NCBI GenBank assembly: GCA_963736445.1
Contig: CAVTOY010000014.1
Coordinates: 62,001-126,000 of the forward strand
Origin: Thiosocius sp963736445
GTDB lineage: Bacteria; Pseudomonadota; Gammaproteobacteria; Chromatiales; Chromatiaceae
DNA: 64,000 nt
Reading direction: 5' to 3'
Part shown: positions 56,606-64,000 of the stretch, one piece after another
How the letters are laid out: each line of letters begins with the position of its first letter
Position numbering within the stretch: the first letter of the stretch is position 1
Made by a program: the position numbers and the translations under genes
Notes under the pieces: generated by a model
The model's database searches: none
The model's input: only the letters and a program-made list of their open reading frames with translations
Told to the model about the DNA's origin: nothing

Positions 56606-58423
56606 ATGGCAATCACCAACGCTCAGGCTCCGACCCCCCGCTCCGAAGTCTACACCTGGTCGGAGGTGATCCAAATGATCGCGAGTCACCGGCGCGAGCT
56701 GGTCGCCGCCAATCTGATTGCGGTCCTCGGTGCGCTGGCCGCCGTGCCGGTGCCGCTGCTGATTCCGCTGCTGGTCGACGAGGTGCTGCTGGAAAAACCC
56801 GGGGCCGCCGTGGGCTGGATGAACCGACCTGTTCCCAGAAGCCTGGCATGGCCCGGTGCTGTACATCTGCGCCGTCCTGGTGCTGACGATGGTGCTGCGT
56901 CTGTTGACCCTGATCTTCAACGTCTGGCAGACGCGCGAGTTCACGATGATCGCCAAGGACGTGATCTTCAGCATCCGCCGCACGCTGCTGCAGCGCCTCG
57001 AGCGCTTCTCGATGGCCGAGTACGAGACCCTCGGCAGCAGTACCGTTGCCTCGCACCTGGTCACCGATCTCGACGCGATCGACCAGTTCGTCAGCCAGAC
57101 CACCAGCAAGTTCATCGTCGCGGTGCTCAGCGTGATCGGCACCGCGATCGTGCTGCTGTGGATGCACTGGCAGCTCGCGCTGTTCATCCTGCTGCTGAAC
57201 CCGGTGGTGATCTACCTGACGACGATCTTCGGGCGCCGCGTAAAGCGCCTCAAGGCGCGTGAGAACAGCGCCTATCAGGTGTTCCAGGAGTCGCTTGCCG
57301 AGACGCTGGACGCCATCCAGCAGATTCGCGCCAGCAATCGTGAACGCCACTATGTGCAGCGGGTCATCGATGCGGCCAGCAAACATTCGCGACCACTCGG
57401 CCACCTTCACCTGGAAGAGCGATGCCGCCAACCGGCTGTCGTTCATGGTGTTTCTGTTCGGCTTCGACATCTTCCGTGCACTGTCGATGTTCATGGTGCT
57501 GTTTTCGGATCTGACCATCGGCGAGATGCTGGCGGTGTACGCCTATCTCTGGTTCATGATGACGCCGGTGCAGGAGATCCTGAACATCCAGTACGCCTAT
57601 CTCGCGGCCAAGGCCGCCCTGGCGCGCATCAACCAGCTGATGGACGTCGGCCTCGAGCCCCATTACCCGAGCGAGCAAGACCCCTTCCGTGGCGTGCGCA
57701 CGACCAGCATTCGGGTGGAGAACGTCAGCTTCCGCTACGGCGACGGCCCGCTGGTGCTAGACAACGTGAATCTTCACATCGCCGCCGGTGAGAAAGTCGC
57801 CCTGGTCGGCGCCAGCGGCGGCGGCAAGACCACGCTGGTGCAGATCCTGCTGGGCCTGTACCTGCCGGAACACGGGCGGGTCTGTTTCAACGACGTGCCG
57901 GTGACCCGGATCGGCCTGGATGTGGTCCGCGACAACGTCGCCACGGTGCTGCAGCATCCGGCATTGTTCAATGACACGGTGCGCAACAACCTGACGCTGG
58001 GTCGTCCGACCGCAGACGAGGAGCTATGGCATGCGCTCGACGTCGCCCAGCTGTCGGACGTGGTGCGTGGCCTAGCGGGCGGGCTCGGACACCCTGATCG
58101 GGCGCGACGGCATCCGCCTGTCCGGCGGACAGCGCCAGCGCCTTGCGGTGGCTCGGATGGTATTGAGCGACCCCAAGGTGGTGATTCTCGACGAGGCTAC
58201 ATCCGCCCTGGACACCACCACGGAACAGCATCTGCATACCGCCCTGCAGGCCTTCCTCGCCGATCGCACCACGCTGATCATTGCGCATCGCCTGAGCGCA
58301 GTGCGCCAGGCCGATCGCGCACTGGTCTTCGAGAGCGGCACCATCGTCGAAGACGGCAGCCACGAGGACCTGATCCACAACGATGGTCTTTACGCCAGCC
58401 TATACCGCCACGCCGAGGTCTGA
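56606..58423 (+). pseudogene. ABC exporter (MsbA-like half transporter), frame-disrupted
   Basis: A ~605-residue half transporter: a six-helix domain followed by an ATPase. Walker A GASGGGKTT, signature LSGGQRQR (spread across the last break) and Walker B VVILDEATSALD are readable. Three +1 breaks lie near 56828 (MNR then LFPEAWHGPVLYIC), 57386 and 58086. Removing one base at each gives a continuous protein of family length. It ends with TGATG overlap to the YheT-like gene. The substrate may be a lipid or a drug. Confidence 0.82.
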
Positions 58424-59388
58424 TGCCGATGATCGACAGTGCATTCCGGCCCGCCTGGTGGCTGCGCGGCGATCATGCACAGACCCTGTGGCCGGCGATG
58501 TTCCGCCGCCCCCGGCGCCTACCTCTCGCGTGGCAGCGCCTGGAACTCGACGACGGCGATTTTCTCGATCTGGTCTGGTCGGGCCCCGAGCAGGCCCCGG
58601 TCGTGCTGTTGATGCATGGCCTCGAGGGCGGTATCCACTCCCACTATGCGCGCGGGATCATGTGGCAGCTCAACCGTTGCGGCTTTCGCGTCTGCCTGAT
58701 GCATTTTCGTGGTTGCGGGCGTGAACCCAACCGCCTCCCGATCAGCTACCACAGCGGCAAGACCGATGATCCGCAGCGCGTCCTGGAGTACATCCAGCGC
58801 AGCCGTGGGCAGGCCCCGTTTGGTGCAGTCGGGATATCGCTCGGTGGCAATGTGCTGCTCAAATGGCTCGGTGAGCAAGGCGAACGCTCGCCGCTGCAGC
58901 GTGCCGTTGCCATCTCGGTGCCGTTTCGCCTCGGCGCTGCCGCACGGCGCCTGGACCAAGGCCTGTCACGCCTCTACCAGCACCACCTGCTACGCAGCAT
59001 GAGGGCCTCGTATCGGCACAAGTATGCCCGCATTGCCTCGCCCCTGGATGTGGATATCGAGCGGCTGAACAGTTTCCGCTTGTTCGATGACCAGGTGACC
59101 GCGGCGCTGCATGGTTTCGCCAGCGCCGACGATTACTATGCGCGTTGCAGCAGTCGGCAATTCATCCCGCGCATCCGCGTCCCGACCCTGATACTGCATG
59201 CACGTGACGACCCGTTCATGTTCGCCGACACGCCGCCGGAGGAAACGGAACTGCCGGGGCAAGTCTGGCTGGAGATCCCTGAGGGCGGCGGCCATGTCGG
59301 ATTCATCAGCGGCTGGCTGCCCGGCTGGGCCGAGTATTACGCCGATCGACGGATTGGCGAGTGGATGACAGACGGTCTGCCCGCGTGA
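58423..59388 (+). CDS. YheT-like alpha/beta hydrolase
   Basis: A 321-residue alpha/beta hydrolase. The oxyanion region LMHGLEGG, nucleophile elbow GISLGGN and a C-terminal His in GGHVGF are visible, as is the W(W)LRGDHAQTLWP N-terminus typical of YheT/ABHD1-3 proteins. Members act on esters or phospholipids; the exact substrate is unknown. ATG 58423 overlaps the ABC exporter stop (TGATG), so the two are coupled. Confidence 0.9.
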   Translation: MPMIDSAFRPAWWLRGDHAQTLWPAMFRRPRRLPLAWQRLELDDGDFLDLVWSGPEQAPVVLLMHGLEGGIHSHYARGIMWQLNRCGFRVCLMHFRGCGREPNRLPISYHSGKTDDPQRVLEYIQRSRGQAPFGAVGISLGGNVLLKWLGEQGERSPLQRAVAISVPFRLGAAARRLDQGLSRLYQHHLLRSMRASYRHKYARIASPLDVDIERLNSFRLFDDQVTAALHGFASADDYYARCSSRQFIPRIRVPTLILHARDDPFMFADTPPEETELPGQVWLEIPEGGGHVGFISGWLPGWAEYYADRRIGEWMTDGLPA

Positions 59389-59411
59389 TTACCGGCATCG
59401 GGCTCAATGCG

Positions 59412-59450
59412 TAGCCTGCAAATCTCACCGATTTCCTGCTGCGGGCGGTG
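59412..59450 (+). repeat. truncated head of the ~183-bp interspersed repeat
   Basis: TAGCCTGCAAATCTCACCGA and the following TTTCCTGCTGCGGGCGGTG match the first ~40 bases of the copies at 9896 and (reverse complement) 14055. The remainder of the repeat is missing. It lies between the YheT-like stop and the mshG stop, in a gap of 76 bases. Confidence 0.6.
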
Positions 59451-59464
59451 GGCCGCGCGCCGCA

Positions 59465-60691
59465 TCAACCGCCGCGGGCGGCGGACGACAGGTCCCACAG
59501 CGGCAGAAAGACACCCAGCGCCAACACGGCCACTAACACGCCGATCACGGTGATCAGGATGGGCTCGATCGCATCGGAGAGCCGCTTGAGTTCGAATTCG
59601 ACCTCGGCCTCGTAATGCTGCGCCGTCTCCCGCAGCAGGTGGTCTAGCGCACCGGTCTCTTCGCCCACTGCGAGCATCTGCAGGACCAGCGGCGTAAACA
59701 GTCCGGTAGAGGCCGCCGTGCGCGATACCGTGCCGCCCTTCTCGATGCCGCTGCGCATATTGTGCACCTGCTGGCTGACATAGGCGTTATCGACGACGCC
59801 GGCAACGACGCTCAGCGCCTGCACCAATGGCACGCCGGAGCGGATCGTGAGTGCCAGTGATTGGGCGAATCGTCCAAGCACTGCCTTGCGCACGATGCCA
59901 CCGACCAGCGGGGCATTCAGCAGGAACGCCGACCAGACGATCTGCCCGTTCGGACTGCGCGTCCAGGCTCGGAAAGCAAACAGCGAACCGAGCATGGCGA
60001 TCAGTAAGACAGGCCAATAGGTCACGAAGAATTCCGACGTCCAGAGCAACAGCCGGGTCATGAATGGCAGCTCCGCGTTAAAGCGGGCAAACGCGGCGGC
60101 AAAGGTCGGTATGACCCAGATATTCATAATCGTCAAGGCGACCGCGATGGCCCCGAATACCACCATCGGGTAGCGAACCGCCGCAGCGATCCGCTCGCGG
60201 GTGTTCTTCTCGATCTCCAGATAGTCGGCCAGATGACCGAAAGCCTCTTCCAGCTTACCGGTGTTCTCACCGACCCGGACCAGCGAGACGAACAGCGGCG
60301 AGAAGACCTTGGGATGCCGGGCCAGTGCAGCGTGCAGCTCGCGGCCACCCTGGAGCTGGCGATGCACGTCTGTCAGTGTCTCGGCAAGCGTCGGATTGCT
60401 GGTAGTGTCTGCCAGGCCGTGCAGACCCTGCAGGATCGGCACCCCGGCGCGCGACAGGGTACGCAGCTGCCGCGCGAGCATCACGATCTCGGTCAGGTTC
60501 ACCTTGGGCTTAGTCAGATAGATCCCGCGATCCTTGCTTTGGTTCACCACCGCCTTGAGTGGCAGGATCCGGATCGGCGTCATCCCCCGACGCAATAGCT
60601 GTTCGGCGACCAACTGCTCCGTGCCGGCCTCGAGCTCTCCCTGAATCGGGCTACCGTCGTTACTGCGTGCTGTATAGGTAAAATTCGGCAT
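59465..60691 (-). CDS. mshG: MSHA-type pilus inner-membrane platform protein
   Basis: A 408-residue GspF/PilC family protein with two T2SSF domains (about 70-195 and 273-395) and three to four membrane helices. LARQLRTLSRAGVPILQGL and FAQSLALTIRSGVPLVQAL mark the two repeats, and GEETGALDHLL-type residues are conserved. It organises the pilus assembly platform. Gene order mshM-mshN-mshE-mshG favours the MSHA system over general type II secretion, but a GspF name would also fit. It starts 16 bases after mshE. Confidence 0.88.
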   Translation of the reverse strand: MPNFTYTARSNDGSPIQGELEAGTEQLVAEQLLRRGMTPIRILPLKAVVNQSKDRGIYLTKPKVNLTEIVMLARQLRTLSRAGVPILQGLHGLADTTSNPTLAETLTDVHRQLQGGRELHAALARHPKVFSPLFVSLVRVGENTGKLEEAFGHLADYLEIEKNTRERIAAAVRYPMVVFGAIAVALTIMNIWVIPTFAAAFARFNAELPFMTRLLLWTSEFFVTYWPVLLIAMLGSLFAFRAWTRSPNGQIVWSAFLLNAPLVGGIVRKAVLGRFAQSLALTIRSGVPLVQALSVVAGVVDNAYVSQQVHNMRSGIEKGGTVSRTAASTGLFTPLVLQMLAVGEETGALDHLLRETAQHYEAEVEFELKRLSDAIEPILITVIGVLVAVLALGVFLPLWDLSSAARGG

Positions 60692-60707
60692 GGCTCCGGC
60701 TTATGCC

Positions 60708-62447
60708 TCAGTGGTCCGCGTCTCCACTGACGCGCATTACCTCGGCCAGACTGGTCTGGCCAGCGCTCGCCATCTCCAGCGCGGCGGTGACGATCGGCTT
60801 GAAGCGCGGATCGGCCTTCGCGGCGGCGGCGAAACCGTCGATGTCCTGATTGCGCAAGGCGACCAGCAGGTCGCCACGCATCTCCAGCAATTCGTAGACA
60901 CCGACGCGCCCACGATAACCGGTATGATTGCAGCGATCGCAGCCGCTGCCCTGCTTGAAGCGCAATTCACTGCTATCTTCCTGCCGCTGGCGCGCCAGCC
61001 AGGCTGACTCGTGTTCGTCCGGTACATGGGTCACGGCACAGTGGCGACACAGGCGACGCACCAGGCGCTGCGCCAAAACCGCCTGCAGCGCCGTTGCGAT
61101 CAGGTAGCCCGGTGCTCCCATGTCGATCAGGCGGCTGATGGTACCGATCGCGCTATTGGTGTGCAGCGTGGAGAGCACGAAATGCCCGGTGATCGCCGCG
61201 CGCAGACCGATCTGCGCGGTCTCCAGGTCACGCATCTCGCCGACCAGGATCACATCCGGATCCTGACGCAGCGCGGTGCGCAGGACACGGGCGAAGCTGA
61301 GCCCGATCTGTTCATGCACCTGCACCTGATTGACCCGCGGCAGCCGGTATTCGACCGGGTCCTCGACGGTGATGATCTTGTGCTGCGGTGTATTCAGCTC
61401 GTTCAGCCCCGCATACAGCGTCGTGGTCTTACCGCTGCCAGTCGGACCCGTGACCAGCAGCATCCCATGCGGGCGGCGGATGATCTCCCGCAGGCGGTCG
61501 TGCATCTCATCCGGCACCCCCAGCTCCTCGAAGCTCAGGATGCCCGACGTCTGATCCAGCAGACGCATCACCACCGCTTCGCCATAGGCTACCGGCATGG
61601 TCGACAGACGGACATCGACTTGATGGTTCTTGACCTTGATCTGGAATCGACCGTCCTGCGGCAGACGCTTCTCCGAGATGTCGAGATTTGCGAGCAGCTT
61701 CAGGCGCTGGACCAGCGCCGGCGCGATGCGCACCTCGTTCATCACACGTTCGTGCAGCACGCCGTCCACCCGCTGGCGGATGCGCAGCAGGCGCTCCTCG
61801 GGCTCGATATGGATGTCCGATGCGTTGTGCTGGACGGCGTCGTCGAAGAGCTTCTGCAGCAGGCGCACCACCGGAGCGTCCTCGGCCCCGCTCGCGGTCA
61901 GCATCTGCTGTAGATCGACATCGCCCTGGGAGAGTTCCTGATGCAGCTCGCCGGCGAGCTCACTGAGATCTTCCTGGTCCTGATACCAGCGCCCCAGCAT
62001 GCGCAACAGATCGGCCTCGCGCACCACAGCCTGCTTGACACGTTTCTTCAGCAGGCGGCTGGCCTCGTCATAGGCGAACAGATCAGTCGGATCGGCCATG
62101 CCGAGCAACACCTCGTGCTCGCGATTCTCCAGCACGGCCATGCGGTAGCGGCGGGCCACGGTCTCCGGTAGCAGGCGTACCACCTGGCTGTCGACCCTGA
62201 GATTGGCCACATCGACGAACTTGATCTGCAGCTGCTGCGACAGGAACTCCAACAGGCGCATCTCATCGATTACACCCATATCGACCAGGGTGTAACCCAA
62301 CTTCTGCCCGGTCTTCTTCTGCTCGGACAGCGCACTCATCAGCTGCGCCTCTGTGATGACGCCATTGCTGACCAGCAAATCACCGATACGAATCTTACGC
62401 TGCGGCGCCTGCGCGGCCGCCTTGGTATCGGCACTCAAATCAGCCAT
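60708..62447 (-). CDS. mshE: MSHA-type pilus assembly ATPase with MshEN domain
   Basis: A 579-residue secretion ATPase. The N-terminal MshEN domain begins RIGDLLVSNGVITEAQLMSAL and QKKTGQKLGYTLVDMG (about residues 20-58), the pattern shown to bind cyclic di-GMP in MshE. Walker A GPTGSGKTT lies at about 332-340 and Walker B region DPDVILVGEMRD near 395. A C-terminal Cys4 zinc site is formed by CRHC and CDRC. ATG 62447 overlaps the mshN end by 8 bases. Confidence 0.92.
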   Translation of the reverse strand: MADLSADTKAAAQAPQRKIRIGDLLVSNGVITEAQLMSALSEQKKTGQKLGYTLVDMGVIDEMRLLEFLSQQLQIKFVDVANLRVDSQVVRLLPETVARRYRMAVLENREHEVLLGMADPTDLFAYDEASRLLKKRVKQAVVREADLLRMLGRWYQDQEDLSELAGELHQELSQGDVDLQQMLTASGAEDAPVVRLLQKLFDDAVQHNASDIHIEPEERLLRIRQRVDGVLHERVMNEVRIAPALVQRLKLLANLDISEKRLPQDGRFQIKVKNHQVDVRLSTMPVAYGEAVVMRLLDQTSGILSFEELGVPDEMHDRLREIIRRPHGMLLVTGPTGSGKTTTLYAGLNELNTPQHKIITVEDPVEYRLPRVNQVQVHEQIGLSFARVLRTALRQDPDVILVGEMRDLETAQIGLRAAITGHFVLSTLHTNSAIGTISRLIDMGAPGYLIATALQAVLAQRLVRRLCRHCAVTHVPDEHESAWLARQRQEDSSELRFKQGSGCDRCNHTGYRGRVGVYELLEMRGDLLVALRNQDIDGFAAAAKADPRFKPIVTAALEMASAGQTSLAEVMRVSGDADH

Positions 62448-63600
62448 CGGGCGCCCCCAACTCAACGATCCGCTGCCGCGCATAGGCCGCAGCGGGCACC
62501 GGCAGGCCACCCAGCACCAGCGCCCGCCGATAGGCGTCTGGCGCCTCGGCATCACCCAGGGCGTCGAGGCTGATCGCCAGTCCAACCCAGGCCGGCCCGG
62601 CGCTCGGCGTGAAGGCCAACAACGTGCGATAGTTTTCCACCGCCGCTTCATAGCGGCCCTGTTGCTGATACATAGCGCCCAGCATCTGGCGCAACTGCAC
62701 GGCATCGCGGCCCGTCACCGGTGACCTCTCGAGTAGTCGGATCGCGGCCGCGGTATCCCCGTTCTGCGCGAGAAGACGCGCCTTGATGATCACGAACTTC
62801 AGATGTCGGGGATGATGCATGAGTCCCTGGTCGAGCTGCGCGATCGCCGCGGCACGCCGGTTGCCGCGCAGCATCAAGCCAATCAGCAACTCGCGCGCGG
62901 CCAAGTCGTTGCTCGCACGTTGCAGATGCTGCTGCAACAGTGTCTCCGCCTCGGCCAGATCGCCGCGCGCAATCGCCATGCGCGCGTCGGACAACGGCTC
63001 CACTACCGCGGTCTTGGCGATCTTGATCTCCCCGATGGCCGAACTCCGCGCACTCGTCGCCGGGGTATCCGCAGCCTGCGGAAGGACAGTATTGCGCAGT
63101 GGCAGGTAGGGCTCGGAAGGCATTGTGTCGTTGTCGGCCACGGGGCCAGCAGCGGTGGCCGAAGTCTGATCCTGAGCGATCGGCAAGACCTCTGCATTGG
63201 TCGGTGCCGGCGCCCTCGTCGCCTCCGCGGCGGCACTGGGATTCGCCTCGTCGGCCGTCCGCAGCACCTCCGCCGACCGGCTGGCCGATGTGTTCAGTGA
63301 CGGTGTCAGATCCACTGCGGCGACAGGCGGCTGTACCTCGGCCGTCGGGGGCAATTCGATGACCGTCGCCGTCGGCACATCACTGACGTTGTCCACGGCA
63401 AGAAAGCGCCAGGCCCAGGCCATCACGGCAGCGCCGACCAGGGTCCAAATCACGAGTTGGCGCCAGTCAGGCCGTCGCTGGAACAGCGATTCCTCGTCCG
63501 GGTCGACGACCGCCGGTGCTTCGGCACGCCGCACCGGGTGGTGCACCGCTGCCGGCGCGCGCGCGTCCAGGTCCTGCAACAGCTGATTCAGCAGACTCAT
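62440..63600 (-). CDS. mshN: MshN-like TPR protein
   Basis: A 386-residue protein: a short N-terminal cytoplasmic part (MSLLNQLLQDLDAR), a single membrane helix (about residues 49-66), a Pro/Ala-rich linker and a C-terminal TPR domain (about 215-380). TPR motifs include ARGDLAEAETLLQQHL and YQQQGRYEAAVENYRTLL. Position and layout match MshN of the Vibrio MSHA locus. Both ends overlap neighbouring genes (ATGA with mshM, 8 bases with mshE). Confidence 0.8.
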   Translation of the reverse strand: MSLLNQLLQDLDARAPAAVHHPVRRAEAPAVVDPDEESLFQRRPDWRQLVIWTLVGAAVMAWAWRFLAVDNVSDVPTATVIELPPTAEVQPPVAAVDLTPSLNTSASRSAEVLRTADEANPSAAAEATRAPAPTNAEVLPIAQDQTSATAAGPVADNDTMPSEPYLPLRNTVLPQAADTPATSARSSAIGEIKIAKTAVVEPLSDARMAIARGDLAEAETLLQQHLQRASNDLAARELLIGLMLRGNRRAAAIAQLDQGLMHHPRHLKFVIIKARLLAQNGDTAAAIRLLERSPVTGRDAVQLRQMLGAMYQQQGRYEAAVENYRTLLAFTPSAGPAWVGLAISLDALGDAEAPDAYRRALVLGGLPVPAAAYARQRIVELGAPDG

Positions 63601-64000
63601 CAGCCCATACCCAGCAGGGCATAGGCGCCGAACGCCGCGGCCCCAGCGGACAACGCGCCGCCGAGCGCCATGGAGACAAATTTCAGGCAGATCGGTGCGC
63701 GCCGCCGCAGGGACTCCGTGTCCTCAATAGCACGTCGCACATGACGTCGGGTGATCTGGGCCCGGCCCTCGCCATAGGCGGCGAGCAAACATTTGTGCGC
63801 AACGATGTTGACCAGACGAGGCACGCCCTGGCAGACGCGGGATATCTCACGCACCAGCGGCGGCGGGAACAGCCGTGGTCCCTGATAGCCGGCGATGGCC
63901 AGACGGTGACTCAGATAGCCTGCGATCGCTGGGATGTCCATCGGCGCCAGGACATAAGAAAAGGTAATTCGCTGCCGCAACTGGCGCACCGACGGCCTGC
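63600..64000 (-). CDS. mshM: MshM/ExeA-like AAA ATPase, partial at the window edge
   Basis: The C-terminal ~133 residues of an ExeA/MshM-type ATPase; the start and Walker motifs lie outside the window. LRQRITFSYVLAPMD, then sensor-2-like CQGVPRLVNIVAHKCLLAAY and a terminal hydrophobic segment fit the family. ATGA overlap joins it to mshN. It likely helps pilus or secretion assembly at the cell wall. Confidence 0.8.
   Translation of the reverse strand, partial: RPSVRQLRQRITFSYVLAPMDIPAIAGYLSHRLAIAGYQGPRLFPPPLVREISRVCQGVPRLVNIVAHKCLLAAYGEGRAQITRRHVRRAIEDTESLRRRAPICLKFVSMALGGALSAGAAAFGAYALLGMG

Noticed and set aside
56606..57187. N-terminal extension of the M23 open frame on the minus strand
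   Set aside because: It is antisense to the ABC exporter; the signal-like sequence beginning at 56539 is a better start.

Overview
The window reads as chromosomal DNA of a GC-rich gammaproteobacterium. Family-level placement is inference. The leuC-leuD-leuB-asd-fimV-truA-trpF-accD-folC-SPOR protein-cvpA-purF-metZ order is the one known from Pseudomonas aeruginosa, here with trpB and trpA inserted after trpF. MSHA-type pilus genes, LpxD, TolC, TonB and an RND pump confirm a Gram-negative envelope. No rRNA, tRNA, CRISPR array, integrase or intact insertion sequence was seen.

Layout. 0-12.2 kb: a partial TSUP permease, a stand-alone sucA, lrgAB, acnB with a divergent LysR gene, and acs (central carbon and acetate metabolism). 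12.2-14.1 kb: tonB and a Gly-Pro-Tyr-rich exported protein. 14.1-31.7 kb, minus strand: metZ, purF, cvpA, a SPOR protein, folC, accD, trpA, trpB, trpF, truA, fimV, asd, leuB, leuD, leuC (amino acid, purine, folate and fatty acid biosynthesis plus the polar hub protein). 31.8-40.6 kb: a LysR gene, then a compact minus-strand group aroC / MFS - lpxD - RND adaptor - RND pump. 40.9-54.2 kb: a cell-surface polysaccharide locus with glycosyltransferases, a sugar epimerase, a methyltransferase, sulfotransferases, an ABC exporter whose ATPase has a Wzt-type C-terminal domain, a winged-helix protein and a TPR membrane protein. 54.3-59.4 kb: TolC, an M23 peptidase, an ABC exporter and a YheT-like hydrolase. 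59.5-64 kb: mshG, mshE, mshN and partial mshM.

Two things stand out. First, several intergenic gaps carry CTAG-bounded elements with inverted ends: 5832-5893, 9637-9899, 9896-10079 and 13874-14055, plus a truncated head at 59412. They look like a small family of non-autonomous interspersed repeats. Second, many genes in 30.2-35.8 kb and 50.7-58.1 kb are broken by single-base indels while the protein sequence stays conserved across the frames. This looks more like local sequence error than decay, and these genes are listed as frame-disrupted. By contrast the sulfotransferase copy at 47.8-48.5 kb has an in-frame TGA and worn motifs, and is a better candidate for a true pseudogene.
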